NCBI GenBank assembly: GCA_026126065.1
Contig: JAHCJY010000002.1
Span: 372,001-436,000 of the forward strand
DNA from: Bauldia sp.
GTDB lineage: Bacteria; Pseudomonadota; Alphaproteobacteria; Rhizobiales; Kaistiaceae
Direction of reading: 5' to 3'
Length of the DNA: 64,000 nt
Of this stretch, positions 63,723 to 64,000 are shown piece by piece; the stretch's first letter is position 1, and every line of letters begins with the position of its first letter. The notes beneath the pieces were generated by a model. It was not told where the DNA came from. It saw only the letters and a list, made by a program, of their open reading frames with translations, and did no database searches. The position numbers and the translations under genes were made by a program.

Positions 63723-64000
63723 CTAGTTTGCCTGGCGGCGCAGGAACGCCGGGATCTCGAGTTCGCCATCGTCCAGTCGCGTGTCGCGCGGCGGGGCCGT
63801 GCGACCGTGCGGATCGAGGTTCCCCTCGACCGGCCGGTACATGCCGGGCTGCGGACGCGCCGTCGGTTGCGCGGCCGCGGGGCGGTGTCCGGCGGGGGCC
63901 GGAGCCTGCGGACGGACCTGCGGCGGGCGTGCCGGGGCGGGACCGCCCTGCGGGCGCGCGGCCTGGGTCGGACGCTGGACGGGCGCGGCCTGGCGCGGCG
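63723..64000 (-). CDS. ftsZ: Cell division protein FtsZ (C-terminal part)
   Basis: This is the tail of FtsZ, the tubulin-like GTPase that builds the division ring. The gene continues beyond the window end. Visible is the long Pro/Ala/Gln-rich linker and the conserved C-terminal peptide LEIPAFLRRQAN, which binds FtsA and other membrane tethers; the stop is at 63723-63725. The following lpxC supports the identity. The GTPase domain lies outside the window. Confidence 0.92.
   Translation of the reverse strand, partial: PRQAAPVQRPTQAARPQGGPAPARPPQVRPQAPAPAGHRPAAAQPTARPQPGMYRPVEGNLDPHGRTAPPRDTRLDDGELEIPAFLRRQAN

Overview
The window is high-GC bacterial chromosome, almost fully coding. It points to an alphaproteobacterium close to Hyphomicrobiales (rhizobia and relatives). 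Evidence: a circularly permuted two-piece tmRNA with an ANDN-type tag next to an alphaproteobacterial SspB, a PopZ/DUF2497 protein, DUF930 and DUF4169 proteins, a two-domain cold-shock protein, and the order ftsZ-lpxC-bamD-recN. The genus cannot be decided from sequence alone.

Layout. 1-1.4 kb: end of a FecCD-type metal-chelate ABC importer and a tRNA-Cys. 1.6-2.3 kb: a hicAB toxin-antitoxin pair whose toxin is frameshifted. 2.4-4.5 kb: pcm and popZ. 4.9-12.0 kb: glyoxylate carboligase and glycolate oxidase (gcl-glcD-glcE-glcF), with a Phd/PIN toxin-antitoxin pair and a DUF1801 gene wedged between glcE and glcF. 12-16.4 kb: an HTH protein, a membrane alpha/beta hydrolase, UspA, a YqhA-family protein and an acyltransferase. 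16.5-22.7 kb: sulfur amino-acid genes (cysK and a metC-type lyase) on either side of a large modular OmpA-family protein and an IS481-family insertion that sits exactly on that gene's stop codon. 22.9-34.6 kb: transport and housekeeping genes (EmrB-type MFS, cytochrome c, NhaA, FkbM methyltransferase, tRNA-Glu, gloA, cold-shock protein, thyA, Bcr/CflA MFS and its divergent TetR regulator).

35.3-38.7 kb: ssrA (tmRNA), sspB and fumC, then a ccdAB pair and two small conserved genes. ssrA and sspB act in one pathway: tmRNA tags stalled proteins and SspB hands them to ClpXP. 38.7-46.3 kb: an AsmA-family protein that appears to start at CTG, a UvrD-type helicase, a visibly AT-richer DUF4145 gene and an OsmC protein. 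46.5-51.7 kb: a lipoprotein diverging from a secreted S8 protease with dockerin-like calcium repeats, then a DrrAB-type ABC exporter. 52-64 kb: ligA, a PRC-barrel repeat protein, an aminopeptidase P, a secreted protein with 14-residue repeats, and the minus-strand block ftsZ-lpxC-bamD-recN-MFS.

The main mobile or accessory signals are three toxin-antitoxin modules placed within or beside conserved gene groups, one IS481 copy with perfect target duplications but a substituted first catalytic Asp, and one AT-rich foreign-looking gene. No CRISPR array, prophage or rRNA operon was seen. I did not find a clearly new multi-gene system. The most novel-looking items are the 14-residue repeat protein, the modular OmpA-family protein, the lipoprotein/S8-dockerin pair and the membrane hydrolase.
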